Source: Syntrophorhabdaceae bacterium (GTDB lineage: Bacteria; Desulfobacterota; Syntrophorhabdia; Syntrophorhabdales; Syntrophorhabdaceae). From it: DNA of 59,920 nucleotides. Location of the stretch: contig JAQVWF010000009.1 of assembly GCA_028698615.1 (NCBI GenBank), positions 8,693 through 68,612 on the forward strand, read 5' to 3'. A model generated the notes under the pieces. That model did no database searches and was not told where the DNA came from. It saw only the letters and a list, made by a program, of their open reading frames with translations. This document shows positions 1 to 9,600 of the stretch, piece after piece. Both the position numbers and the translations under genes were made by a program. Positions within the stretch are counted from its first letter, which is position 1. Every line of letters starts with the position of its first letter.

Positions 1-1266
1 CCCCGAGACGTTGCGGAGAAGATCTACGACATCATCCAGCGCTTCGGCGAATATGGATTCAATAAGTCCCATAGCACGGCCTACGGGTACATCGCCTACC
101 AGACGGCGTACCTCAAGGCACATTACCCCATCCACTATTTCGCAGCCATGCTTACCACCGAGGTGGGCGATACCGACAAACTCGTCAAGTACATCGGGGA
201 ATGCCGGGAATCGGGCATAGAGATCCTGCCTCCCGATGTCAACGCGAGCGAGAGCGACTTCATCATCGTCGATTCAAAGATCCGCTACGGGCTTTCCGGC
301 GTCAGAAACGTGGGCGAGGCGGCCATAGAGAGCATCATCCAGGCGCGCGAGGAAGCGGGAGGATTCAAATCCTTCGTGCACTTTTGCAGTGTCATCGATT
401 CCCGCAAGGTCAATAAGAAGGTCATCGAAAGCCTCGCCACGGCAGGCTGCTTCGACAGCCTTGGATTGAAGAGATCGCAGGTCCTGCACCTCGCCCAGGA
501 AATGCTCGACAAACTGACAAAGCGGGACACAAAGAACAATCTCAACCAGGGCAGTATATTCGGGGAGTCAGAGATCGCCGAGACGACAGTCTCTTTCGAC
601 GTCCCCATCATGGACGAACTTTCTCACGACGAGATCCTCCTTGGCGAGAAGGAGTCCCTCGGCTTCTATTTCAGCAAACATCCCCTGAAACCCTACGAGA
701 GCCTCATAACCGAGCTTACCCCCTACGACAGCCAGAGCCTGAAGGAGACAGACACGTCTGAGGACGTCAGCATCGCGGGTATCGTGAGCACCTTGAAGGA
801 GATAACGACCAAGCGGGGCGACAGGATGGCATACGTCACTCTCGAGGACACAAAGGGCATCGTGGAGGTCATCTGCTTCCCCGACCTCTATGGCAAGAAC
901 CACTTTGTCATCCAGAGCGGAAAGCCCCTCATGGTGACAGGGTCGCTCGAAAGGTCGGAGGACGGCGGCGCGAGGATAAAAGGGAAGTCCGTGACCCTCC
1001 TCGAGACATTAACGGGGGAACTCCTGAAGACCGTCAGGATTCGGATACATTGCGAGGTCATCAGGAAAGAAGACCTGAGGGTATTGAAAGATATCCTCTT
1101 CAGCGTCAGGGGCAGGTCGGCCGTGCTTCTCGAGTTTCAGCTCAACGGAGAAAGGCAGTCCCTCCCCCTCACAAGCATCAGGATCGATCCCAGGAGAAAA
1201 GACGTCATTCTTAAGCACTTCAAGAAAGGCATGGACGTAGAGGTTATTGATGAGATACTACCTTGA
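1..1266 (+). CDS. dnaE: DNA polymerase III alpha subunit, C-terminal part (5' truncated by window edge)
   Basis: Catalytic subunit of the replicative DNA polymerase; 421 residues of its C-terminal part are visible, reading in frame from base 1. The first residues include FNKSHSTAYGYIAYQTAYLK, the highly conserved helix-hairpin-helix-side segment of bacterial DnaE. Next comes the AAMLTTE/KYIGECRESGI region, and at about residues 255-325 an OB-fold with the pattern IAGIVSTLKEITTKRGDRMA. The rest of the protein (PHP and palm domains) lies left of the window. The stop overlaps the start of accA by 17 bases, so the two are probably cotranscribed. Nothing is odd apart from the truncation by the window. 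Confidence 0.97.
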   Translation, partial: PRDVAEKIYDIIQRFGEYGFNKSHSTAYGYIAYQTAYLKAHYPIHYFAAMLTTEVGDTDKLVKYIGECRESGIEILPPDVNASESDFIIVDSKIRYGLSGVRNVGEAAIESIIQAREEAGGFKSFVHFCSVIDSRKVNKKVIESLATAGCFDSLGLKRSQVLHLAQEMLDKLTKRDTKNNLNQGSIFGESEIAETTVSFDVPIMDELSHDEILLGEKESLGFYFSKHPLKPYESLITELTPYDSQSLKETDTSEDVSIAGIVSTLKEITTKRGDRMAYVTLEDTKGIVEVICFPDLYGKNHFVIQSGKPLMVTGSLERSEDGGARIKGKSVTLLETLTGELLKTVRIRIHCEVIRKEDLRVLKDILFSVRGRSAVLLEFQLNGERQSLPLTSIRIDPRRKDVILKHFKKGMDVEVIDEILP

Positions 1267-2209
1267 TTTCGAAAAGAAACTTGAACCGCTGGAAAGAAGG
1301 ATCTTTGAGATAGAGCGGTTCTACGATGAAAACGACCCGTACTACGCAAAAGAACTGGTCACTCTGCGCAAGAAGATCGCCAAGATCGAGAAGGACACGT
1401 ACTCCGATCTATCGAACTGGCAGCGCTCCCAGCTTTCGCGTCACCTGAACCGCCCGCACACCCTCGATTACGTCCACGGTCTCTTCACCGACTTCGTGGA
1501 ACTCCATGGCGACAGGAAATTCAAGGACGACCCTGCGCTCGTGGCCGGCTTTGCCCGCTTCGAAGGTGTGAATGTGGCCGTTGTGGGCCACCAGAAAGGC
1601 AAGGACGTCCGGGAAATGGCCCACAGAAATTTCGGCATGGCCCATCCAGACGGCTACAGGAAGGCGATGCGCGTCATGGACATGGCGGCGAGATGGGGCA
1701 AGCCCGTCATCACCTTCATCGATACACCGGGGGCATATCCTGGCGTGGGAGCGGAGGAGCGGGGGCAGGCGGAGGCGATAGCGTCGAGCATCTATTTCAT
1801 GTTCTCCCTTGGCGTCCCCACCATCTCCATCGTCATCGGCGAAGGCGGCAGCGGCGGGGCGCTCGGCATCGGCGTGGGCAACAGGGTTCTCATGCTCGAG
1901 AACGCAACCTATTCCGTCATATCCCCCGAAGGCTGCGCGGCCATCCTCTGGAGGGACGGGACCAAGGGACCGCTGGCTGCGGACGCCCTGAAACCCACAG
2001 CCCGGGACCTTCTAAAGCTCAAGGTTGCCGACGAGATCATCGGTGAACCCTTCGGCGGCGCTCACAGGGACTGGCAGAAGACCTTCGACAACACACGCGG
2101 CGTGCTCGACAGGAATCTCAAGGAGCTCATGGAAGTTGATCCCGAAGCATTGAAACAGATGCGCTACGACAAGTTTCGCAACATGGGTGTATTCCAGGAG
2201 AAACGATGA
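1250..2209 (+). CDS. accA: Acetyl-CoA carboxylase carboxyltransferase subunit alpha
   Basis: Alpha half of the carboxyltransferase of acetyl-CoA carboxylase, which moves the carboxyl group from carboxybiotin to acetyl-CoA to make malonyl-CoA for fatty acid synthesis; it works with AccD. The 319 residues match the usual length. An N-terminal helical region (about 1-60) is followed by the crotonase-type fold, with FTDFVELHGDR, VGHQKGKD, PVITFIDTPGAYPG and the glycine-rich IGEGGSGGALGIG. A TTG lies directly before the ATG; I chose the ATG at 1250 because AGAGG sits about 7 bases upstream. The gene overlaps dnaE at its start, and its stop overlaps the pgi start (ATGA). Confidence 0.98.
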   Translation: MRYYLDFEKKLEPLERRIFEIERFYDENDPYYAKELVTLRKKIAKIEKDTYSDLSNWQRSQLSRHLNRPHTLDYVHGLFTDFVELHGDRKFKDDPALVAGFARFEGVNVAVVGHQKGKDVREMAHRNFGMAHPDGYRKAMRVMDMAARWGKPVITFIDTPGAYPGVGAEERGQAEAIASSIYFMFSLGVPTISIVIGEGGSGGALGIGVGNRVLMLENATYSVISPEGCAAILWRDGTKGPLAADALKPTARDLLKLKVADEIIGEPFGGAHRDWQKTFDNTRGVLDRNLKELMEVDPEALKQMRYDKFRNMGVFQEKR

Positions 2210-3564
2210 AAACAATAACCATGGACATAACCAACGCGCTTTCTGAGGCGGTCGGTGCCAACGGCATCGATGCTGCGGAGTTCGCGAATACCCTCGCGAA
2301 GATAAGTGATTATTATGCAAAGCTTCTCGCGAACCCCTTCGCCTTCATGACACTGCCCTCGACACGGTTCCAGTTCGACGAGATGCAGGTGCTTGCAGAC
2401 AAGGCCGCCGCAATGGACATCAAAAACCTCGTCCTCCTCGGGATAGGCGGTTCCTCATTGGGGACCCAGACAATATTCGACGCCCTCCTCCACCCTTTTC
2501 ACAATCAGGAGGAGCGTTTCCGGGACGGAAGGCCGCGGTATTTCATCCTCGACAACATCGACCCCCACAAGATGGCCGCCATCATCGAGACCATCATCCC
2601 CGATATCGACCGTACCTTCCTCGTCGTCATCAGCAAATCCGGCGAAACCCCGGAGACGATCTCCCAGTTCATGCTCTTCAACGAACTGATGCGGAAATCG
2701 GCTGGTTACCAGCAGCGGATAGTCCTCATTACCGATAAGGAAAAGGGCCTTCTCAACAGGATAGCAGGCAAGGAAGGCTACGCCGTCCTCAACCTTCCCG
2801 AAGGCGTGGGCGGCAGGTTCTCCGTCCTTACCCCTGTCGGGCTCTTCCCTTCCGCGCTCATGGGCCTCGATATCAAGAAGCTGTCCGCCGGCGCCGCGGG
2901 CATGGCCGCCCACACGGTCCGGTACGACGGCGAAGAGAACATGGCCTTCGTCCTCGCCGCCATCCTCTATCTCATGGACAGGAACGCAAAGAAGATACAC
3001 GTCATCATGCCCTACAGCGAAAGACTCGCCGGCTTCGCCGACTGGTTCCGGCAACTCGAAGGCGAAAGCCTCGGTAAAAAGGGGCTCGGGCCGACACCCA
3101 CGAAATCGCTGGGCGTCACCGACCAGCATTCCCAGCTTCAGCTCTACGTGGACGGCCCCAGGGACAAGTGTATCATCCTCTTCTACAGCGCCACGCAGGA
3201 AGTCCCCATTCCCGCAAGCTTCGACTATTTGGAGGACGTGCAGTATCTGGCCAACAAGGATATGAAATCCCTCTTCCACGCCGAATTTCAGGGCACGCGC
3301 CTGTCCCTGACCGAGGCACAGACCCCGAACATCTCCCTCATCCTCGACGAGGTAAGCGACTACAACCTGGGCGCCCTCTTCTACCTCTTCGAGATGGTCA
3401 CGGCCATCATGGGCCACCTACTCGGAGTTAACGCCTTCGACCAGCCCGGCGTCGAGCAGGGCAAGATATACACAAAGGCAATGATGGGCAAAAAGGGGCT
3501 CGAAAGGGAACGGGAACACACAGAGGCGCTCCTTCTGCGGCGAGCGAAAACGATAGTTTTTTAG
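2206..3564 (+). CDS. pgi: Glucose-6-phosphate isomerase
   Basis: Interconverts glucose-6-phosphate and fructose-6-phosphate in the cytoplasm. The 452 residues match the shorter bacterial PGI type. Two SIS subdomains are visible: the first carries GIGGSSLGTQ (about residue 80) and VISKSGETPETISQF. The second carries GLGPTPTKSLGVTDQHSQLQ, which holds the substrate-facing conserved stretch. The start overlaps the accA stop as ATGA, giving translational coupling in a dnaE-accA-pgi run. Fructose-6-phosphate from this enzyme could also feed the transketolase reactions of the sugar cluster further right, but that link is inference. Confidence 0.96.
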   Translation: MKTITMDITNALSEAVGANGIDAAEFANTLAKISDYYAKLLANPFAFMTLPSTRFQFDEMQVLADKAAAMDIKNLVLLGIGGSSLGTQTIFDALLHPFHNQEERFRDGRPRYFILDNIDPHKMAAIIETIIPDIDRTFLVVISKSGETPETISQFMLFNELMRKSAGYQQRIVLITDKEKGLLNRIAGKEGYAVLNLPEGVGGRFSVLTPVGLFPSALMGLDIKKLSAGAAGMAAHTVRYDGEENMAFVLAAILYLMDRNAKKIHVIMPYSERLAGFADWFRQLEGESLGKKGLGPTPTKSLGVTDQHSQLQLYVDGPRDKCIILFYSATQEVPIPASFDYLEDVQYLANKDMKSLFHAEFQGTRLSLTEAQTPNISLILDEVSDYNLGALFYLFEMVTAIMGHLLGVNAFDQPGVEQGKIYTKAMMGKKGLEREREHTEALLLRRAKTIVF

Positions 3565-3583
3565 GGCGCTTCTATCCTCGATT

Positions 3584-3610
3584 GTCATACCGGCGAAAGC
3601 CGGGATCCAG
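3584..3610 (+). repeat. REP-like palindromic repeat, copy 1
   Basis: A short inverted repeat just after pgi: GTCAT, then CCGGC-GAAA-GCCGG (a five-base stem with a GAAA loop), then GATCCAG. Similar elements occur at 15817, 15931 (opposite strand) and 56943. As RNA it would fold in either direction, and it could damp readthrough between pgi and the convergent gene at 3687. No encoded protein. Confidence 0.7.
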
Positions 3611-3686
3611 GAAAGTCCGAGGCGCCAGCGCCGGTCCCGCGGAAACACTCTTTTGGTCGACCTTTCAAGCCTGCCCCAACTTCAAT

Positions 3687-4400
3687 TCAGCACCCGGGAT
3701 AGAACGACGAGCAGGTGCACATATCCTCTTCATCTCCCGGGTCATTTTCCACGGCGGCTGTTTCCATCGGGCTCGTGCCACCCCGCACGATTGCATCGTT
3801 GTCCGCATCATTGCCACGCAAAAAACCGCTATCCAGCCCGCCCGTCTCCGTGCAGCTTTTCAGGGCATTCTCAACCGAAGAAAAGGGAGCCCCCCAAAAC
3901 TTCATGATAAATTTGTCTATATCCATTTTGTCATTGAAATCGGGCATGAAACCCTTCATCGATTCGAACACTTCCTTCATTTTGATATAGCCAAACTGGG
4001 TATATGGTGTTTTGCACTCGACGAGGTCGGTCTGAACACCGGCGGAGCTGAGCAGATCGTTTACGAACATGGAGCATTGACGGTCGGTGCTGTCAGCGGA
4101 AGTGGCTGCAAGTATTTGATAGTTCGGTGGATCCTTGATGGCCTTGTCGATACCGGCAGCAATCTCATTATACTGCTCTCCGGTCACCTCAAAGGTCATC
4201 TTCGCCTGGTAGTCTTCCGCCTTCAACCGCCAGCTATCATTGACGACCCTTCCGGGTTGCGTCGTGGTTGGCCTTCCCACGGGCTCGAAGCCGTATACTT
4301 CAGTTGAACTGTCCCCAAGTTGAATAAAAGAATGATTGTACGTATGCGTCTTCAGGGATTCCGTCGTGGGAACCCTCACATATACTGTAACCTTTGGCAT
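3687..4400 (-). CDS. Hypothetical protein, possible permuted papain/NlpC-P60-like fold
   Basis: Unrecognised 237-residue protein without a signal peptide or membrane segment. It has an early His in YNHSFIQLGDSSTEVYGFEP and a later Cys in RQCSMFVNDLLSSAGV. The order His then Cys, with Cys followed by a hydrophobic helix ending in Gly, resembles circularly permuted NlpC/P60 and LRAT-type cysteine hydrolases; this is a weak pattern match, not a family assignment. The C-terminus has four acidic residues and ends with CTCSSFYPGC. GGGGGAGGTG precedes two tandem ATGs; I chose the second (4400), six bases from the SD core. It lies 49 bases downstream of the membrane-protein gene at 4450-5019, probably one transcript. 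The region looks less GC-rich than its neighbours. Confidence 0.72.
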   Translation of the reverse strand: MPKVTVYVRVPTTESLKTHTYNHSFIQLGDSSTEVYGFEPVGRPTTTQPGRVVNDSWRLKAEDYQAKMTFEVTGEQYNEIAAGIDKAIKDPPNYQILAATSADSTDRQCSMFVNDLLSSAGVQTDLVECKTPYTQFGYIKMKEVFESMKGFMPDFNDKMDIDKFIMKFWGAPFSSVENALKSCTETGGLDSGFLRGNDADNDAIVRGGTSPMETAAVENDPGDEEDMCTCSSFYPGC

Positions 4401-4449
4401 CATACACCTCCCCCGATTCAATTATCATCTTTTGTTCCCAGAGGTCCCT

Positions 4450-5019
4450 TTAAAACCATCCCAATCCCTTTAGCCGATACGATATAGGCGCGGTTCCTAT
4501 CAAAAAGCCAAGCACCAGAGAGAACAAGAAAAGTACCGATATCACGGCCCCGGTTCGCTCGGACCGGAATACTTCCGATAGGACAAAGCGGTTCGTGAGA
4601 TATGAGGCTGTCAGCGGCACCATTGTCAACAGATAAACGATAAGGAATTCCGTCATGTGGAACGCTATCAGGCAGCTCAGACTCGTCAGGGATGAAAGCA
4701 GTACGAATTGAAGAAATGTCGCTTTTCTGAAACACAGAAACGTGATCGCCAGTGTTGCAAAAAGCCCTGTCCAGGCACACCGGGGGTCGAGGGAGGTGAC
4801 CCAGAATAACAGCATGAAAGACGAGACGATTACGGTAACAACAGCCCTCCCGTTATGAATGAGGCCCCTCATTCTCTCCGGGGCTTTTTGAACAGGCGTC
4901 AGGAGCCTGTAAAAGAAACTCGTGTTGTCATTTATACGAAACAACCCTATCACAACGAGCAGCAGCAGGGACAGGTCAAGCAGCAACAGGAAGTTCAGGT
5001 AACATTTAAACAGACTCAT
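4450..5019 (-). CDS. Hypothetical multi-pass membrane protein
   Basis: 189 residues and very hydrophobic, with about five predicted membrane helices: around 8-28, 62-80, 84-100, 106-145 (probably two) and 158-178. No family recognised. It is the first gene of a two-gene leftward unit with the possible cysteine hydrolase at 3687-4400. GGAGGG stands six bases before the ATG, which supports the start. A small membrane protein paired with a putative hydrolase could be an immunity or export partner, but nothing in the sequence proves that. Confidence 0.7.
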   Translation of the reverse strand: MSLFKCYLNFLLLLDLSLLLLVVIGLFRINDNTSFFYRLLTPVQKAPERMRGLIHNGRAVVTVIVSSFMLLFWVTSLDPRCAWTGLFATLAITFLCFRKATFLQFVLLSSLTSLSCLIAFHMTEFLIVYLLTMVPLTASYLTNRFVLSEVFRSERTGAVISVLFLFSLVLGFLIGTAPISYRLKGLGWF

Positions 5020-5389
5020 CGGGGACCCTCCGTCGTATCTCTTATCTCATGTATTCCTTCGCTCCCTTGTCCCGGCATACTGATAATCGCTCATGGCTAG
5101 AACCAATCCAACCCCCTTCAGACGCCGTGAAATGGGCCAGGTCACAACCCTCAATTCCCGAGCGCACGCAGTGCGTCCGAGGCAACCCCGCTGAATCAAC
5201 TTTTTGCTTATTCTATTAGGGGGGGTAAAAGGAGAAGTAGAAAAAACTGCAGGTCTGCCATATTAAGGGACGGAACCCGTCTATTTCTGCCAATCGTTTT
5301 CTGGACAGTAGTCCGGGGAGCCGAGGATACCACAGCAAAGCCTTACAACAACACCAACCCTGATTTCCTGTCCCCTGACACCGCCTCTT
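5020..5389. other. 370-base intergenic stretch, no gene recognised
   Basis: Lies between two leftward genes. I see no convincing ORF, RNA gene or terminator. The segment 5267-5345 (AAGGGACGGAACCCGTC, then TTTCTGGACAGTAGTCC) has short G-rich/C-rich complementary pieces and could be the relic of an old insertion, but no ends can be defined. It must contain the promoter for the membrane-protein gene at 4450-5019; none stands out. Confidence 0.5.
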
Positions 5390-6679
5390 TCACTTCACCC
5401 TTTCAAACTTGACCTTGACGATCCTCCGCCCGTCTATGTCGACGACAGTGAAACGATAGCGGGCGTAATAGATGGCCTCACCGCCCTTGGCGAGGCCCTG
5501 GAGCTGTGTGGTTATGAAGCCGCCTAAGGTTTCGTAATCGGGGGATTCAGGGAGGTCGAGGTCGAGGCGGTTGTTGAGGTCGCGGATGGAGTAGGATGCA
5601 TCGATAAGGTAGGAGCCATCACGGTTGCGTTCGATCTTGTCCTCGACGTCCGTTTCGTCCATGATCTCACCGAATATCTCCTCCATGATGTCTTCGAGGG
5701 TGACGATGCCCACGGCGGTGCCATATTCGTCGATGACCACTGCCAGGTGGCGGCGCGTGCGCTGCATCTGCTTCAACAGGATACTTATCTCCATCGTGGC
5801 CGGGACAAAGAAGGGGCGCTTCATGAGTTTTTCAGGCTCGAAGGACTCCTTGGTCTTCCAGATGTGGCGTGAGACGTCCTTCTGATAGATGAAACCGATC
5901 ACATTGTCGAGGGTCTCCCGGTACACAGGGTACCGGGAGAATTCGTTGCCGATTATGTAATCGAGCATTTTCTCCCTGTCGTCATCGGCATCCACGGCGT
6001 AGACATTGGGGCGGGGGACCATGACCTCCCGCACGGAGCGGTCGCTGAAATGGAAGACCCTGTTGATGAGTTCCTCTTCGGTCTTGTCGAAGACGCCCCT
6101 TCGCCTTCCCTCCTCGAGAAGGATCTTTATCTCCCCCTCGCCGACGTGTTCCTCTCCCTTGCTGATACCCAGGGTCTTGACGAAAAAGAGGGTCGTCACG
6201 GAAAGAAAGTTCACGAAGATGGAGAAGAGGCGCGATACGAGATTGAAGAAGGGCAGAACCGCGAGAGCGGCCTTCTCCCTGTAGTTGAGGCCGATGTATT
6301 TCGGGACAAGCTCCCCGAAGACAATGAAGAGATACGTGAGGATGACCACAACGACGGCAAGGGAGACGGACTCCGAGAAGGGCCTCAGGAACTCAACCCT
6401 CTCGATGAAGGGCATGAGGTATTTTGCCGCCATGATCCCGCCGATGGCCGAGGCGAGGGTGCCGAAAAGGGTGATGCCTATCTGTACCGTCGACAGGAAA
6501 CGCTCCGGGTTCTCCTTCATCTGCAGGAGCATCTCCGTCCTGCGGTCTTTTCGTTTCTTTAAGAGCTCTTTTATCTTGCTCGTACGGGATGAAACGATTG
6601 CCGTCTCGGTGGCCGAAAAGAGACCATTGAGGATGAGCAGTACGACGATGATGACTATGTCAACAAGCGGATCGCCCAT
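5390..6679 (-). CDS. CNNM/CBS-domain membrane protein (CorC/HlyC family)
   Basis: 429-residue inner-membrane protein of the family often called hemolysin-like or CorC/TlyC, now linked to Mg/Co efflux (CNNM/CorC). A CNNM (DUF21) domain with three to four membrane helices covers about 1-180, starting VDIVIIVVLLILNGLFSATE. A CBS pair follows (about 205-330; MVPRPNVYAVD and VIDEYGTAVGIVTLEDIMEE). The C-terminal CorC_HlyC domain covers about 345-425 (SYLIDASYSIRDLN, DYETLGGFI). Its ATG overlaps the stop of the activase gene (TAATG), so translation is coupled. The substrate cannot be told from sequence. Confidence 0.93.
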   Translation of the reverse strand: MGDPLVDIVIIVVLLILNGLFSATETAIVSSRTSKIKELLKKRKDRRTEMLLQMKENPERFLSTVQIGITLFGTLASAIGGIMAAKYLMPFIERVEFLRPFSESVSLAVVVVILTYLFIVFGELVPKYIGLNYREKAALAVLPFFNLVSRLFSIFVNFLSVTTLFFVKTLGISKGEEHVGEGEIKILLEEGRRRGVFDKTEEELINRVFHFSDRSVREVMVPRPNVYAVDADDDREKMLDYIIGNEFSRYPVYRETLDNVIGFIYQKDVSRHIWKTKESFEPEKLMKRPFFVPATMEISILLKQMQRTRRHLAVVIDEYGTAVGIVTLEDIMEEIFGEIMDETDVEDKIERNRDGSYLIDASYSIRDLNNRLDLDLPESPDYETLGGFITTQLQGLAKGGEAIYYARYRFTVVDIDGRRIVKVKFERVK

Positions 6680-9600
6680 TAATCCCTGACGCGCTCCTTC
6701 ACCTGGTGCATGAATGCCTCGAGCCTCGTCAGGATGTTCGTCGAACCCTGCCCATCGTAGGCGATATTGATGACCGGCAGGTCATGGTTCTTCTGGATGA
6801 GACGCATGATGGCGCTCGACACGGTGCCCGGCATGCATGTGAAGGGCATGGCGTTAATGATCCCGGCGACTCCCTTATGGGCGAAATCGACGCTCTTGCC
6901 GACGGTAAGGACGGCCTCGCCTTCAAAGCTGTCGTGGATATAGGGACTTGCCTTCTCAAGTATGTCCTTTATCTTTGGTTCAGGTCCGTACTTTATGAAG
7001 GGCACGAAGATATCCTCCATCAGGTGCTCATCCTTATTCTGGATATACTGGGTTATGATGAAACCGAGAACGCCGAGCAGGGTGTCCCGTTTTTTGCTCT
7101 TTCTCTTGCCCGTGTAGTTCACGTAGGAGATCCATTCCGAAACGGGCGCAAGCCATACCACCCCGCCGAGGTCCTCCACTGCCCTGATGAGCTGGGAGTT
7201 ACTGAACTTGTTCGAACGTATATAGATCTCACCGACAAGCCCTATCGTCGGTCTCTTCTCCTGGCGGCGCTCTATGGCCCTGAACTTCCCAAGGACCTCC
7301 TTGAGCACCACGTCAATGTCCTGCCCACCCCTCTCTATGCACCGGGTGACCTGAGCCAGCGCGTCCGCATACGCCCGGTCCGTTTCTCCGGGGGTCTTCT
7401 CATAGGGGCGCGTCTCGTGAAGTATCTTGGTCAGAAGGTCTGCCGCGACGACCGCCCTCCAGCCAAGGCGGGTAAATTTTCCTCCCACGATGTCGAGTTC
7501 CTTGTAGAACCGGTGGTCCTGGTTGGGCGCATAAATGGGAACATTGGTAAAACCGGCCTCGTCGAGGATCATCCTGTGAAAACGGTTGTACTGGCCAAAG
7601 CGGCATGGGCCTTCACCGGAAGGCATGAAAAAGGCACTCTGCGCCCGGTCGAAACCTTCGCTGCGGGCCGTTCGCAACATATCGCCCGTCGTGAGTATGC
7701 AGGGATAGCATTCCTTCCCCGATGTGAATTTCCGGCCCACCAGCACCGTCTCTTCGGTGGATTCCTTCATGACCTCCGCGCTGACTCCGCAGGCCCTGAA
7801 GGCGGCCGCAAGGGTATGGGAGTGATCGGACATGTAGGGCACAAAGATCTTCCTGCGCCGTCCATCCATTTCAAAGGGTGTGACCTTGTGTTCCACGATC
7901 TCTTCATCGAACCTGGCATTATTGATGCTGTCGAGGAATGCCTCGAGTCGCGTGACTACCCCCGCGTCAGCGCTGTGCTCGTCAATCTCAAGGGAAAGAT
8001 AGGGCTTGTTTCCCATTATCCTCTTGAAAAAGTGAGAAATGAATGAATCGGGGCCGCAACCGAAGCTCGTCACATATATGGCGTAAAGGTTCCTGTTGCC
8101 CTTGACGGCCCGCGCAGCCTTGAGTATTCTCTGTCCATAACCCCAGTACATGTGCTCCAGGTCGACGGGGTCCTCGATCATGTCGTTCACGGGGAGCATG
8201 TCCATCGGTATCGCGGGGACGCCGAGATTGAGCAATTTTTTGTGGATGTTGAGGTTGGCCCCCGGGTCGGCGCTGTTGTATGGCCGGCCGATAATGACCA
8301 TGGCTTTCTCGTCCTCCCTCAACGAATAGAGGAAGGCGCCGCCCATCTCGGTCAGACGGCGATAGAAGGAATCCTGCACCAGAAGCGCCGTCTCGAAGGC
8401 CTTCTTCACGCTCCGTTTTGACTTCCCGAAGGGCTTGAAGTGCTCTGCAAGATCGGCGAGAACGACCTCGTTCCCTTCCCCGAAACGGATGAGGGGTGTG
8501 AGAACCCGGGCCCCTTTTCCCTCGAAATCGATGGATCCTTTGATAGTATAGGGCAGCGACTGCGCATAGGGACAGGCAAAGGAGTTCCTGGCGTGCTTCG
8601 AGGGTTTCTTGAGGCTGATGACGCTGGGTATGAAAATGTCCTTGATACCCTTCTGAAGCAGGTTCATCACGTGTCCGTGGGCGAGCTTTATGGGGAAACA
8701 GCTCTCCACGATGATGTTCTCCACACCGTCTCTTACGGTCTTCTTGTTCGTCATGTCGGAGACGACGACATCGAAGTCCAGTTCTGAGAGGAAGCTCTTC
8801 CAGAACGGCAGGAGTTCGTGCATATGGAGGACCTTCGGTATGCCCATCGTGTGCTTTCCGGCCTTCCTGTCGCAGATCTCGTTGAGTATCTCTTCCCGCA
8901 TGGAAAAGAGATCGGCCATCTCCTTTCTTTCACCTTTGCGAACCACATCATACTTCTCACACCTGCTTCCATAATAGAGGGCGTTCTCGTTCTCAACAGT
9001 CACCTTGCGTATCTCGCAGAGGTTCTCACACCCCTTGCATTCGAAGGTGTCCACGGCATAAGACCTTTTGCTGAGGTCAAAGCCCTTGAACCCGCTTATT
9101 TCCCAGGTTTTTTCCTTCATCGCCAGGATGGCGACCCCGATGGCACCCGTTACATCATGATGGGGAGGCACCGTTATCGGCATGCCGAGAACCTTTTCAA
9201 AAGCGGCGACCACACCTTTATTGAAGGCCGTGCCGCCCTGGAAGAATATCCGCTTGCCCACTCTCCTGTCTACGACGACCTTGTTGAGGTAGTTCTGGAC
9301 GATGGAATAGGCAAGCCCGCTGACGATGTCTTCCCTGTCAGCACCTCGCTGCTGCTGATGAATAACGTCGGATTCGATGAAAACGGTGCACCGTTCTCCC
9401 ATCTTCACGGGTTTTTTCGACCTCAGGGCAAGGGAGCCGAACTCTTCCTTTATCGAAATATCGAGCCTCTCGGCCTGCTCTTCGAGAAAGGAACCCGTAC
9501 CCGCCGCACAGGCCTTGTTCATCTCGAAATCGACAATCACGCCGTTGTCGATACTTATATACTTGGAGTCCTGTCCGCCTATCTCGAAGACGGTGTCCAC

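Noticed and set aside
2455-3417. Long antisense frame inside pgi
   Set aside because: A GC-driven shadow of pgi; no motif, no ribosome site, and the plus-strand protein is a clear PGI.
3582-4307. 241-codon open frame on the plus strand opposite the gene at 3687-4400
   Set aside because: No ribosome site, begins in a REP-like repeat, low-complexity translation; the minus-strand frame has a strong SD.
5101-5389. Possible insertion-element relic
   Set aside because: Short complementary stretches only; no transposase fragment or terminal repeats could be defined.
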